Shown piece by piece: positions 18,719 through 27,250 of a stretch of DNA of 64,000 nucleotides; within the stretch, counting starts at the first letter, position 1, and each line of letters begins with the position of its first letter. The stretch covers positions 87,894 through 151,893 of the forward strand of contig DASSOG010000032.1 of the NCBI GenBank assembly GCA_035700805.1. Reading direction: 5' to 3'. The stretch comes from JAGWRI01 sp035700805 (GTDB taxonomy: Bacteria > Gemmatimonadota > Gemmatimonadetes > Gemmatimonadales > Gemmatimonadaceae). The translations under genes were made by a program, and so were the position numbers. Under the pieces are notes generated by a model. It saw nothing but the letters and a program-made list of their open reading frames with translations. It searched no databases and was not told where the DNA came from.

Positions 18719-19983
18719 TGGCGCGCGCGCGCCGGAGCGCCCGCCCCGCGCCCCGCGCCTCCGCGCCCCGCGCGTCCGCGCGCGTCGCGATCCGCGCCGT
18801 GGCGCTGCTGGCCGTGCTGCTGCTGGGCCTGCTGCCGGCGCGGGCCCGCGCCCAGGATGCGGGAACCGACGCTCGGCTCCGCGCCCAGCGCGACAGCCTG
18901 GAGCAGATCCGCGCCGAACGAACCCGCCTGGAGGCGCGCATGCGCGAACTGCAAACCTCCGCGCACGACCTCAGCGAGGAAGTCACCAACCTGAACCGTC
19001 GCGCCGACGCCACCGCGCGCATCGTGAGCACCCTGGACGCGCAGCTCGTGACCATCAGCGCCGACGTGCACGACGCCACCGGCAACCTCATCCACACCGA
19101 GGATGACCTGACCAGCCAGCGCGCCATCCTGCAGAACCGGCTGGAAGAGATCTACAAGCGCGGCCCGCTGTTCACCGTGCAGGTGCTGCTGGGCGCGCAG
19201 TCGTTTGGAGACCTGGTGGCGCGTTACAAATACCTGCACCTGCTGGCCCTGCGCGACCGCGCGCTGGTGGCGCACGTGGACACGCTGCGGAATCGCGTGA
19301 CCCGCGAGCGCAATCGCCTGGTCACCCTGCAGAACGACGTGGCGCAGAACCGCGCTGACAAGGAACAGGAGGAGGCCAACCTGCGCGAACTGGAACGCGA
19401 GCGGTCGCGCAACCTCAACGCCGTCACGCGGCAGGTGGCGCAGACCGAGGCCCGGCTGGAGGCCGTGCGCCGCACCGAGTCCGCGGTGACCAGCACGATC
19501 GCCGAACTCGAGGCGGCGCGCCGACGCGCGGTGGCCGCCAACCCCAGCGCCGCGCCCAGCCGCAGTTCCATCAGCACCAGCGACTACGGCAAGCTCGACT
19601 GGCCGGTGGATGGCACCATCCTCTACCCCTTCGGGCGGCAGGTCCAGTCCAACAACACCACCATCCGCTGGAACGGCATCGGGATCGCCGCGCCCGAGGG
19701 CACCAACGTCCACGTGGTGGCCGCCGGCGAGGTGGTGAGCGTCTCGCCACTCGGCCTGTATGGCCTGACCGTGATCGTGGACCACGGCGGCGGTGATTAT
19801 TCGATTTATGGTTCCCTCAAGACGGCCACGGTGGCGCGTGGCGACCACGTGACCCGCGACCAGGTCATTGGCACCGTGGGCGCCGCCGACCCCGACTTTC
19901 CGCCACACCTCCACTTCGAGGTCCGCCGCAACGGCGGCCGCGAACCCATTGACCCTACCACCTGGCTTCGCCACAAGAACTGA
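18718..19983 (+). CDS. EnvC-like murein hydrolase activator (coiled coil + degenerate M23)
   Basis: 421 aa, starting at ATG 18718 (or GTG 18715), overlapping the ftsX stop. An Arg/Ala-rich N-terminus leads to a hydrophobic signal segment (RAVALLAVLLLGLLPARARA). Residues about 45-265 are a long coiled coil (for example LEARMRELQTSAHDLSEEVT). The C-terminal ~125 residues are LytM/M23-like: NGIGIAAPEGTNVHVVAAGE, DHGGGDYSIYGSLKTA, and PPHLHFEVRRNG. The first zinc ligands (usual HxGxD) are replaced by WNGIGI, as in E. coli EnvC, so it probably activates amidases rather than cutting wall itself. The final HLHFE is kept, unlike EnvC. Placement after ftsEX fits recruitment by FtsX. Confidence 0.85.
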   Translation: MARARRSARPAPRASAPRASARVAIRAVALLAVLLLGLLPARARAQDAGTDARLRAQRDSLEQIRAERTRLEARMRELQTSAHDLSEEVTNLNRRADATARIVSTLDAQLVTISADVHDATGNLIHTEDDLTSQRAILQNRLEEIYKRGPLFTVQVLLGAQSFGDLVARYKYLHLLALRDRALVAHVDTLRNRVTRERNRLVTLQNDVAQNRADKEQEEANLRELERERSRNLNAVTRQVAQTEARLEAVRRTESAVTSTIAELEAARRRAVAANPSAAPSRSSISTSDYGKLDWPVDGTILYPFGRQVQSNNTTIRWNGIGIAAPEGTNVHVVAAGEVVSVSPLGLYGLTVIVDHGGGDYSIYGSLKTATVARGDHVTRDQVIGTVGAADPDFPPHLHFEVRRNGGREPIDPTTWLRHKN

Positions 19984-20192
19984 TGCCTATCATCAAGCGC
20001 TGCGGCGTGTGTTCGCAGTTTCGCGCCTACCAGGATGACGACCGTTTCTGCGTCTCCTGCGGCCACGAAGGCCTGGACGCCGCGTGCGAGTGCGGCCGCT
20101 CCTTTGACTTTGCCGTGAATGAACCGGAAGGGGAGCTGCACTGCCCGCGCTGCGGGCGCCCGTTGCGCGGCCGCTCATCGGACTTCGTGTGA
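19983..20192 (+). CDS. Small zinc-ribbon protein
   Basis: 69 aa, ATG sharing one base with the upstream stop (TGATG). Eight cysteines form four pairs: C7/C10 (CGVC), C23/C26 (CVSC), C35/C37 (CEC) and C54/C57 (CPRC), enough for two treble-clef or zinc-ribbon sites. There is no signal peptide, so it is cytoplasmic. No function can be assigned; small ribbons of this kind bind nucleic acid or act as adapters. The following nfo gene overlaps by 4 nt (GTGA), so its production is probably coupled to endonuclease IV. Confidence 0.75.
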   Translation: MPIIKRCGVCSQFRAYQDDDRFCVSCGHEGLDAACECGRSFDFAVNEPEGELHCPRCGRPLRGRSSDFV

Positions 20193-21079
20193 GCCCTGGC
20201 GGCCGCGCGCGCCCCGCGCACCCGCCCGGCGAGCTGCTCGGCGCGCACGTCTCCATTGCCGGTGGCACGGCGCAGGCCCCGCCGCGCGCCGCGGAGATCC
20301 GCGCGACGGCCCTGCAGATGTTCACCAAGATGGCCAACCGGTGGGCCGAGCGCGCGGTGGACCAGGCCGAGGCCGACGCGTACCGCGCCGCCCTGGCCGC
20401 CACCAGCGTCTCGGTGACCATCGTCCATGATTCCTACCTGATCAACCTGGCCAGTCCCGACCCGGCGCTGCGCCGCCGATCCATCGAGAGCTTCGTGGCG
20501 GAGCTGGAGCGCTGCCACGCGCTGGGTATTACATACCTGGTATCGCATCCCGGCAACTTCATGGACGACCGCGCCGCCGGCATCCAGCGCAACGCGGACG
20601 CCATCACCGAGGCGCTGGAACGCGTGCCGGGCAAGACCGTCCTGTGCATGGAGACCACGGCCGGCGCGGGCACGGTGATCGGCCGCACGTTCGAGGAACT
20701 GGCGCAGCTGCTGGCGCTGGTGCCCGCCGCCCAGCGCCGGCGCATGGGGATCTGCCTGGACACGTGCCACGCGTACTCCGCCGGCTACGACCTGGTGCGC
20801 GACTTTGACGGCGTGTGGGCGCGCTTTGACGACGTGCTCGGGCCCGACCGGCTGAAGGTGCTGCACCTGAACGACTCCAGGATGCCGTTCGATTCCCGCC
20901 GTGACCGGCACGAGCTGATCGCCGAGGGGACGCTGGGCGCCGCGCCCTTCCGGCGGATCATGACCGACCCGCGCTTCCGCGCCGTGGCCAAGGTGCTGGA
21001 AACCCCCAAGCTGGACGACGCCACCCGCACCGACCGGAAGATGCTGGCGCGGCTCCGGAGATACGCGGCCGGGCGGTGA
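20189..21079 (+). CDS. nfo: Endonuclease IV (AP endonuclease, base-excision repair)
   Basis: 296 aa TIM-barrel enzyme that cuts 5' of abasic sites. Family motifs carry the trinuclear zinc ligands: LLGAHVSIAGGTAQ near the N-terminus, TYLVSHPGNFMDDR (about 112-125), MGICLDTCHAYSAGYDL (about 187-203), and LHLNDSRMPFDSRRDRHELI then AEG (about 227-249). The start is GTG 20189, overlapping the zinc-ribbon stop; the first ~12 residues (RARPAHPPGE) precede the family's normal N-terminus, so translation could start slightly later. It is the last gene of the 9440-21079 run. Together with mfd and uvrA elsewhere in the window it adds a third repair activity. Confidence 0.93.
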   Translation: MSPGGRARPAHPPGELLGAHVSIAGGTAQAPPRAAEIRATALQMFTKMANRWAERAVDQAEADAYRAALAATSVSVTIVHDSYLINLASPDPALRRRSIESFVAELERCHALGITYLVSHPGNFMDDRAAGIQRNADAITEALERVPGKTVLCMETTAGAGTVIGRTFEELAQLLALVPAAQRRRMGICLDTCHAYSAGYDLVRDFDGVWARFDDVLGPDRLKVLHLNDSRMPFDSRRDRHELIAEGTLGAAPFRRIMTDPRFRAVAKVLETPKLDDATRTDRKMLARLRRYAAGR

Positions 21080-21103
21080 CGGACGGCCGGCGGCAACCGC
21101 CTC

Positions 21104-21132
21104 TGGCGAATCCGGTGACCAGCCCGTATTCT
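21104..21132 (+). promoter_or_regulatory. Candidate promoter for the small Cys/His protein and efflux genes
   Basis: TGGCGA (21104-21109), 17-bp spacer, TATTCT (21127-21132). Transcription would begin a few nt before the ATG at 21143. The -35 match is weak. Confidence 0.35.
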
Positions 21133-21142
21133 GCACCGGCAT

Positions 21143-21499
21143 ATGCTTCCGATGTTCCGCTCAACCCGGCACGGCCCCACCACGTGGGCCCGGCGCGTGG
21201 CGCTCCTGGCGCTCACCGCACTGGAGATGGCCATCGTCGTCTCGCCGCTGATCGAGTCGCATCACGAGGCACCCGAGACGCACGCGGAACAATCCGGCAC
21301 CACGCACCACTTCCTGGTGCACAACGAGGCCACGTGCGCGGTCTGCACGCTGCGCTCCATGGGACAGCTCCCCGCCGCCGCGGCGGAAGCCATCGCCACC
21401 CCAGCCCCAGTTCCCGCCGCGCCCGAGCGCGTGTACCTCGCCGCGCCGGTACGGGACGCGGTCGCCCACGCCCCCCGCGCCCCGCCCGCACTGGGCTGA
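21143..21499 (+). CDS. Small exported Cys/His-containing protein preceding metal efflux genes
   Basis: 118 aa, function unknown. One hydrophobic segment near residues 18-36 (VALLALTALEMAIVVSPLI) is a signal peptide or anchor. It is followed by a His/Cys cluster: ESHHEAPETHAEQSGTTHHF and VHNEATCAVCTLRSMGQL (CxxC at about 64-67). The tail is Ala/Pro-rich. The layout recalls small proteins such as the DUF2946 group that precede copper or heavy-metal transport genes, but membership was not verified. It lies 86 bp before the TolC-like gene, with which it may be cotranscribed. A metal-binding or sensing role at the envelope is inferred from residues and position only. Confidence 0.6.
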   Translation: MLPMFRSTRHGPTTWARRVALLALTALEMAIVVSPLIESHHEAPETHAEQSGTTHHFLVHNEATCAVCTLRSMGQLPAAAAEAIATPAPVPAAPERVYLAAPVRDAVAHAPRAPPALG

Positions 21500-21540
21500 C
21501 GTCGCGGTCCCCGTGCACCCGCTGAGCGCCTTCGCGCCCA

Positions 21541-21548
21541 GGTGCACC
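21541..21548. repeat. Palindrome GGTGCACC upstream of the efflux operon
   Basis: A perfect 8-bp palindrome 36 bp before the TolC-like ATG, with a partial copy (GTGCACC) 29 bp upstream at 21513-21519. It might be part of an operator. At this GC content an 8-mer can also arise by chance. Confidence 0.25.
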
Positions 21549-21584
21549 GCGTAGCATCCACCTTTCGTACAACCCGAGAGCAGT

Positions 21585-22883
21585 ATGCGAACGTCCTTAT
21601 GGATGGGCGCGCTGGTGTGCCTTGCCGGCGCCGCATCCGCACAACTTCCCGCGTCCGCCGGCAGCACCTCGCCGCCGGACACGCTGCACCTCACGCGACA
21701 TCAGGCGATGGCCATGGCCCTGATGGCCAACCCCGCGCTCGATGTCGCGCGCCAGCAGACCGACCAGGTCCGCGCGCAACGCGTGGAAGGCATGGCCATC
21801 CCCGACCCGCAGGTCAGCGCCTCGCTGGATGACCAGACGCGCTTTCTCGGCCTCGGCACGGCTCAATCCAAAAACGTGGCACTCGACCTGGCCATCCCCT
21901 TCCCCGACAAGATCCGCCTCCAAGGCAAGATTGGGAGCGCCAACGTCCAATCCGCCCAGGAACGCCTCCGGCTGCTGCAACAGCAGATTGCCGCCGCGGC
22001 GTCGCAGGCCTACGACCAGGTGCTGCTGGCCGAACGCACCCGGCGCGACCTCACCGAGGCCGACAGCCTGGCGCGCGATTTCCTGCTGAAGACGCAGGCG
22101 CGCTTCAACGCGCGCACGGTGCCGCGGCTGGATGTGATCAAGGCCCAGGTGGATGTAGCTCAAGCGGCCAACGACCTCATTGCGAATGCCCGCGACGTGT
22201 CCAACGCCCAATCGGGACTGAACCGGATCCTCGGTCGCCCGCTCGGCGCCGGCGTGATGCTGACCGATACGCTCGCGGTCCCGCCCGCGCTGCCGGACCT
22301 GGACGTGCTGGAACAGCTCGCGCTGCAGCACCGCCCGGAGCTGGCGGACCTCGAGGCCCAGATGCGGGCCGCGCAGTCCACCAGCCGGCTGGCCCACGAG
22401 CAGTCCATCCTGCCCGACCTCACGCTCTCGGCGTACCGCGACTTCAAGGGCACGCAGGGCACGCTCTTTTCCGCGGGCCTGGCGTTTCCGCTCCCGGTGT
22501 TCTTCTGGCAGCACACCAGTGGAGACTTTGCCGAGAACCGCCACCGCGAACTCGAGCTGGCGGCCAGCATCCGCGATACGCGGGCGGCCGTCGGGCAGGA
22601 CGTCCGCGCCAGCTACGCCACGGCCGACGCCGCCATGCGCCAGGCCGCGTACATCCGTGACCAGCTCCTGCCCTCCGCGCGCGAGGCGTATCGCATTGCC
22701 TCCGACAGCTACGCCCTGGGTGGGCTTTCCGCCCTGGACGTGCTGGACGCGCGACGTTCGCTGCTCGACGCCGAGCAGCAGTACTCCCAGGCCCTTGCCG
22801 CCGCCAACTCGGCACGCGCTGACCTCACACGCGCGGCCGGCGTTCCCCTCTCCACGTCCGCCCCCGGAGCTTCCCGTGAGTAA
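21585..22883 (+). CDS. TolC-family outer-membrane efflux protein (CzcC-like)
   Basis: 432 aa. A signal peptide occupies about residues 1-20 (MRTSLWMGALVCLAGAASAQ). The rest is the paired outer-membrane efflux repeat: first copy around 35-215 (TRHQAMAMALMANPALDVAR through DVSNAQSGLNRILGRPLG), second around 240-425 (LEQLALQHRPELADLEAQM through GLSALDVLDARRSLLDAEQQ). Such proteins form the trimeric channel spanning the outer membrane and periplasm. It overlaps the adaptor gene by 8 nt, and the CzcA-like pump follows, giving a complete C-B-A tripartite set. The substrate is inferred from the pump as divalent or monovalent heavy-metal cations. Confidence 0.9.
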   Translation: MRTSLWMGALVCLAGAASAQLPASAGSTSPPDTLHLTRHQAMAMALMANPALDVARQQTDQVRAQRVEGMAIPDPQVSASLDDQTRFLGLGTAQSKNVALDLAIPFPDKIRLQGKIGSANVQSAQERLRLLQQQIAAAASQAYDQVLLAERTRRDLTEADSLARDFLLKTQARFNARTVPRLDVIKAQVDVAQAANDLIANARDVSNAQSGLNRILGRPLGAGVMLTDTLAVPPALPDLDVLEQLALQHRPELADLEAQMRAAQSTSRLAHEQSILPDLTLSAYRDFKGTQGTLFSAGLAFPLPVFFWQHTSGDFAENRHRELELAASIRDTRAAVGQDVRASYATADAAMRQAAYIRDQLLPSAREAYRIASDSYALGGLSALDVLDARRSLLDAEQQYSQALAAANSARADLTRAAGVPLSTSAPGASRE

Positions 22884-24057
22884 GCGCCCACCCGCGCCAG
22901 CCGTCCTCTTCCTGGCCGCCTGCGCCACCGTCGTCGCGGCCGGCGCATGCACGTCCGGCAAGTCCCCCGCGCCGGACAGTACGGCCGCCGCCGCCACGCC
23001 GGGCGCCGCACCCGCGCCCGCCACCTTTGCGGTCACCGCCGCGCAGCGCGCGCGCCTGCACGTGTTCGCGCTGGCCGACACCACCTTCCGGCCCACGCTC
23101 GAAGTCACCGGCACGGTGGCGTTCAACGGCGATTCGTCCACGCAGGTTTTGGCGCCCATCTCCGGGCCGGTGCAGCGGCTGCTGGTGAACACCGGCACCA
23201 TGGTCCAGCAGGGAACACCTATGGCCGCCGTGTCCTCGCCGGACTTTGCCAGCGCCGTGGCCGACTACCGCAAGGCGCGGGACGGCTCGGCCAATACCCA
23301 GCGCATCCTCAAGCTGGACGAGCAGCTCTACCAGAACGGCGCGCTGGCCGGCAGTGACCTGGACCAGGCGCGCACCGACGCGGCGCAGGCGGCGGCCGAC
23401 CTGGACGCGGCCACGCAGGCGCTTCACGCGCTCGGGGTTGGCGACTCCACCATCGCCGTGCTGGACACGGGCGGCGGCGGGGGCAGCGCGCTGTCCGCGC
23501 TCATCCGCTCGCCCATTCGCGGCGTCGTGGTGGAACGGTTCATCACCCCGGGACAGCTTCTCTCGGCGGGCAGCACGCCGGCATTCACCGTGGCCGGCCT
23601 CTCCACCATGTGGGTCATGGCCAGCGTCTATCCGGATGACATCCCGCTGGTGCACGTGGGTGAGCGCGTGACCATCTACGCCGACGCCTCCTCCCGCCCG
23701 CTGGCGGGGCGCGTGGACTACATCGCGGCGCTGGTGGATCCCGGCACCAAGGCCACGGCGGTGCGCATCGTGGCCGACAACGGCTCGCGCGCGTTGCGCC
23801 GCGACATGTTCGTGCGGCTGCAGATTCACGCGCGCGAGGCGCGCACCGGGCTGGTGATACCGGCCTCGGCGCTCCTGCGCGACGAGGACAACCTGCCGTT
23901 TGTGTTCGTCCAGCAGCCCGACAGTTCGTTTGCGCGCCGGCGCATCACGCTGGGCTATCGCGTGGGCGACGGTTATGAAGTGCCGTCCGGGCTGGCGGTG
24001 GGTGATCGCGTGCTGGCGGATGGCGCGCTGTTCATCCAGTTCGCGGAGGGGCAGTAA
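22876..24057 (+). CDS. RND efflux periplasmic adaptor lipoprotein (CzcB-like)
   Basis: 393 aa, GTG start at 22876 inside the end of the TolC-like gene. The N-terminus has a lipoprotein-like signal (VLFLAACATVVAAGACTSGK) with Cys in a lipobox. The membrane-fusion layout is clear: barrel/lipoyl half VLAPISGPVQRLLVNTGTMV (about 90-109), a short alpha-hairpin of about 60 residues (ADYRKARDGSANTQRILKLD), the second lipoyl half IRSPIRGVVVERFITPGQLL, then the beta-barrel domain with VYPDDIPLVHVGERVTIYAD. It bridges the inner-membrane RND pump and the TolC channel. The stop is 2 nt before the pump start codon. Confidence 0.9.
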   Translation: MSKRPPAPAVLFLAACATVVAAGACTSGKSPAPDSTAAAATPGAAPAPATFAVTAAQRARLHVFALADTTFRPTLEVTGTVAFNGDSSTQVLAPISGPVQRLLVNTGTMVQQGTPMAAVSSPDFASAVADYRKARDGSANTQRILKLDEQLYQNGALAGSDLDQARTDAAQAAADLDAATQALHALGVGDSTIAVLDTGGGGGSALSALIRSPIRGVVVERFITPGQLLSAGSTPAFTVAGLSTMWVMASVYPDDIPLVHVGERVTIYADASSRPLAGRVDYIAALVDPGTKATAVRIVADNGSRALRRDMFVRLQIHAREARTGLVIPASALLRDEDNLPFVFVQQPDSSFARRRITLGYRVGDGYEVPSGLAVGDRVLADGALFIQFAEGQ

Positions 24058-24059
24058 CC

Positions 24060-27000
24060 GTGCCCACCACACCGCAGGAACCCGCCAGGCAAATCGCGCC
24101 GTCGGCCACCAACCGGGTGGTCCGCGCCGCGCTGGGACAACCGTTCCTGATCGCCATCGGCGCGCTGGGCCTGGTGGGCGTGGGCATCTGGTCGTTCACG
24201 CGCCTGCCCGTGGACGCGTACCCCGACCTCTCGCCGACGATGGTGGAGATCGTGACGCAGTGGCCCGGCCATGCCGCCGAGGAAGTGGAGCGGCTGGTGA
24301 CGGTGCCGCTCGAGACCGAGATGAACGGCGTGGAACACCTCACCGTGGAGCGCTCCGTCTCGCTATATGGACTCTCGGATGTCACGCTGTCCTTCACGGA
24401 CGGCACGGATCCGTATTTTGCGCGCCAGCGCGTGTTCGAGCGCCTGGGCGACGTGGACCTTCCCGAGGGGGCCCAGGGCGGCCTCACGCCCCTCTCCTCG
24501 CCGTCGGGCCTGATCTATCGGTACACCATCGACAGCCCGGATCGCTCGGCCATGGAGCTGAAGATCATCAACGACTGGATCCTGTCCAAGGCGTACAAGG
24601 GGGTGCCAGGCGTCGCCGATGAGTCAGGCCTGGGCGGCGAGACCATGGAATACCACGTGGACGTGGATCCCACGAAGCTCGCGGGTGCGGGGCTCACCAT
24701 TGGCGACGTGGAAAACGCGCTGAGCCGCAACAACGGCAACGCGGGCGGCGGGTTCTACTCGGAGGGTGGACAGTTCTACTATATCCGCGGCCTGGGGCGC
24801 GTGGAAACCACCGAGGATATCGGCAACATCGTGCTCAAGGTGGAACAGGGCGTGCCCGTGCTCGTCAAGGACATTGCCACCGTAGCCATCGGGCACGCCC
24901 CACGCCTGGGGCAGTTCGGGTTCAATGATCGGGACGACGCCGTGGAGGGCGTGATCCTGATGCGCACCGGCGAGCAGGCCCAGACCGTGCTCAAGGCGGT
25001 GCAAGCCAAGACGGCGCAGCTCAACGACTCCATCCTGCCGCGGGACGTGAAGGTCCATCCGTTCTATGACCGGAGCGACCTGATCCACCTGACCACGCGC
25101 GTGGTGGAGGACAACCTGCTGCGCGGCATCGTGCTGGTGGTCGTCGTCCTGATCTTCTTCCTCTACGACGTCCGCTCGGGCCTGATTGTCGCGATCTCCA
25201 TCCCGGGATCGCTGCTGTTCGCCTTCATCGTGCTGGACCTCCGCCACATTCCCGCCAACCTGCTCTCCATAGGCGCCATTGACTTCGGCATCCTGGTGGA
25301 TGGGGCCGTGGTCATGGTGGAGAACATCTTTCGACAACTGGCATTACGCCACGGCACCGAGTACTCGGTGCGCGAGGTGATCGCGGATGCGGCGGCGGAG
25401 GTGAACCGGCCCATCGTGTACGCCATTGCTGTGATCGTGGCCGGGTTCCTGCCTATCTACGTGCTCTCCGGGCCGTCCGGGCGCCTGTTCAAGCCCATGG
25501 CCGACACCACCATCTTCGCGCTCATCGGGTCGCTGCTCATCACGATCCTGGTCCTGCCACCGCTGTGCGCATGGGCCATGCGCCGTGGCGTGGTGGAACG
25601 GCGCAACCGGCCGTTCGAGTGGCTGCGCGCGTGGTACGTCCGCGGGCTCGACTGGAGCCTCGCCAATCGCACCTGGGTCCTGGGGGTCAGCACCGCGCTG
25701 CTCCTCGGCGGACTGGCCATGATCCCATTCATTGGCGCGGAGTTCATGCCGCACCTGGACGAAGGGGCCCTGTGGGTGCGGGCCACCATGCCCTATACCA
25801 TTTCCTTTGCCGAGGCGTCCAAAGTCCCACCCCAGGTACGGCAAATCCTGCGGTCGTTTCCCGAGGTCACCGACGTGGCCGACGAACATGGCCGCCCCGA
25901 CGACGGCACCGATGCCACGGGCTTCTTCAACGCCGAGTTCTATGTGGGCCTCAAGCCGTACAGCGAATGGAAGGGGCCCTACCACACCAAGCCGGAACTC
26001 ATCGCCGCCATCGACAAGAAGCTGGAGACATTTCCCGGCATCACCTTCAACTACACGCAGCCGGCCGAGGACGCGGTGGATGAGGCGGAGACCGGCCTCA
26101 AGAGCGCGCTCGACGTGAAAGTCTTCGGCGACAGCCTGCCCACGCTGGAAGCGCTCGGGCGGCAGGTGAAGCAAGTCATCAGCAGCGTCCGCGGCATCAC
26201 GCAGGTCACGGTCGTGGAAGAGCTGGGGCAGCCATCCCTCACCATCCATCCCGACCCGGCCCGCCTGGCGCGCTACGGACTCTCTGCCGGGGACGTGAAC
26301 GACCTGATTGAGGCGGCGGTTGGCGGGGCGGCCGCGACACAGGTGGTGCAGGGTGAACGCACCTTTGACCTCGTGGTCCGGTTGCAGCCGCAGTACCGCA
26401 GCAACCCCGAGCAGATTGGCAACATCCTCATCGCCACGCCTGGCGGGTCGCAGGTGCCACTGCGTCAGGTGGCCACCCTCACCGAAGCCAGCGGCGCGTC
26501 GTTCATCTACCGCGAGAACAACCACCGCTACATCGGGGTGCAGTACTCCGTCCAGGGGCGCGACCTGGCCAGCGCCGTGGCCGAAGCGCGGGCCCGTGTG
26601 GCGAAACAGGTACACCTGCCGGCGGGCTATCGCGCCGTCTGGGGCGGCGAGTACAAGGAATACACCGCGTCGCGCGCGCAGCTCCGGCTGGTGCTGCCCC
26701 TCACACTGATCCTCATCTTCCTGCTGCTCTTCGCGCTGTATGACAACTTCAAGTTCCCGGGCATCACGGTGGCGGGCGTGCTGCTCTCCGCGCCCCTGGG
26801 CGGCATCGTGGCGCTGTGGGCCACAGGCACGCCCTTCTCCGTGTCGTCAGGCATCGGGTTCCTGGCACTCTTCGGCGTCTCGGTCCAGACGGCGGTGGTG
26901 TACATCTCCTACGCCAACGAACTCCGGCTGGGCGGCATGGACATCACCCGGGCCACGCGCGAGGCGGCCATCCTGCGGCTGCGACCCATCATGATGACCG

Positions 27001-27182
27001 CGCTGGTGGCCGCCTTCGGGTTGCTCCCGGCCGCCATCGCCACGGGCGTGGGGACGGACTCACAGAAGCCCTTTGCCCTGGTGATCGTCGGCGGCATGCT
27101 CTCGCGCCTGCTGATCAGCGTGTTCGTGATGCCGGTGCTGTACCAGGCGTCGGCGCGGGAGGGCGACATCCTCAAGGTGTGA
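24060..27182 (+). CDS. CzcA/CusA-family heavy-metal RND efflux pump
   Basis: 1040 aa inner-membrane proton-driven exporter, with GTG start 24060. The first helix (about 25-45) is followed by the porter domain with the family signature LPVDAYPDLSPTMVEIVTQW. Membrane helices 2-6 begin near residue 340; DFGILVDGAVVMVEN near 405-419 carries the proton-relay Asp residues of helix 4. A second porter half and helices 7-12 follow (ISFAEASKVPPQVRQILRSF; GVLLSAPLGGIVALWATGTP). VSSGIGFLALFGVSVQTAVV is typical of heavy-metal (HME) RND pumps. Whether it prefers Zn/Co/Cd (CzcA) or Cu/Ag (CusA) is undecided. Confidence 0.92.
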   Translation: MPTTPQEPARQIAPSATNRVVRAALGQPFLIAIGALGLVGVGIWSFTRLPVDAYPDLSPTMVEIVTQWPGHAAEEVERLVTVPLETEMNGVEHLTVERSVSLYGLSDVTLSFTDGTDPYFARQRVFERLGDVDLPEGAQGGLTPLSSPSGLIYRYTIDSPDRSAMELKIINDWILSKAYKGVPGVADESGLGGETMEYHVDVDPTKLAGAGLTIGDVENALSRNNGNAGGGFYSEGGQFYYIRGLGRVETTEDIGNIVLKVEQGVPVLVKDIATVAIGHAPRLGQFGFNDRDDAVEGVILMRTGEQAQTVLKAVQAKTAQLNDSILPRDVKVHPFYDRSDLIHLTTRVVEDNLLRGIVLVVVVLIFFLYDVRSGLIVAISIPGSLLFAFIVLDLRHIPANLLSIGAIDFGILVDGAVVMVENIFRQLALRHGTEYSVREVIADAAAEVNRPIVYAIAVIVAGFLPIYVLSGPSGRLFKPMADTTIFALIGSLLITILVLPPLCAWAMRRGVVERRNRPFEWLRAWYVRGLDWSLANRTWVLGVSTALLLGGLAMIPFIGAEFMPHLDEGALWVRATMPYTISFAEASKVPPQVRQILRSFPEVTDVADEHGRPDDGTDATGFFNAEFYVGLKPYSEWKGPYHTKPELIAAIDKKLETFPGITFNYTQPAEDAVDEAETGLKSALDVKVFGDSLPTLEALGRQVKQVISSVRGITQVTVVEELGQPSLTIHPDPARLARYGLSAGDVNDLIEAAVGGAAATQVVQGERTFDLVVRLQPQYRSNPEQIGNILIATPGGSQVPLRQVATLTEASGASFIYRENNHRYIGVQYSVQGRDLASAVAEARARVAKQVHLPAGYRAVWGGEYKEYTASRAQLRLVLPLTLILIFLLLFALYDNFKFPGITVAGVLLSAPLGGIVALWATGTPFSVSSGIGFLALFGVSVQTAVVYISYANELRLGGMDITRATREAAILRLRPIMMTALVAAFGLLPAAIATGVGTDSQKPFALVIVGGMLSRLLISVFVMPVLYQASAREGDILKV

Positions 27183-27188
27183 TGCCCT

Positions 27189-27209
27189 CGGGCAGCGGCC
27201 CTGGGCCCG
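27189..27209 (+). terminator. Weak hairpin after the efflux pump gene
   Basis: CGGGC at 27189-27193 can pair with GCCCG at 27205-27209; an alternative inner hairpin GGGC/GCCC also exists. There is no U tract. It sits between the pump stop and the malic enzyme promoter, so it may end the efflux transcript. Confidence 0.28.
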
Positions 27210-27211
27210 GC

Positions 27212-27241
27212 GTGACACAACCTCCGGCAGGGCGCTAATTT
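27212..27241 (+). promoter_or_regulatory. Promoter for the malic enzyme-pckA unit
   Basis: GTGACA (27212-27217), 18-bp spacer, TAATTT (27236-27241). The predicted start lies 1-4 nt before the ATG at 27251, so the mRNA would be essentially leaderless. A second box TAGCTT (27244-27249) directly abuts the start codon. Confidence 0.55.
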
Positions 27242-27250
27242 CCTAGCTTC

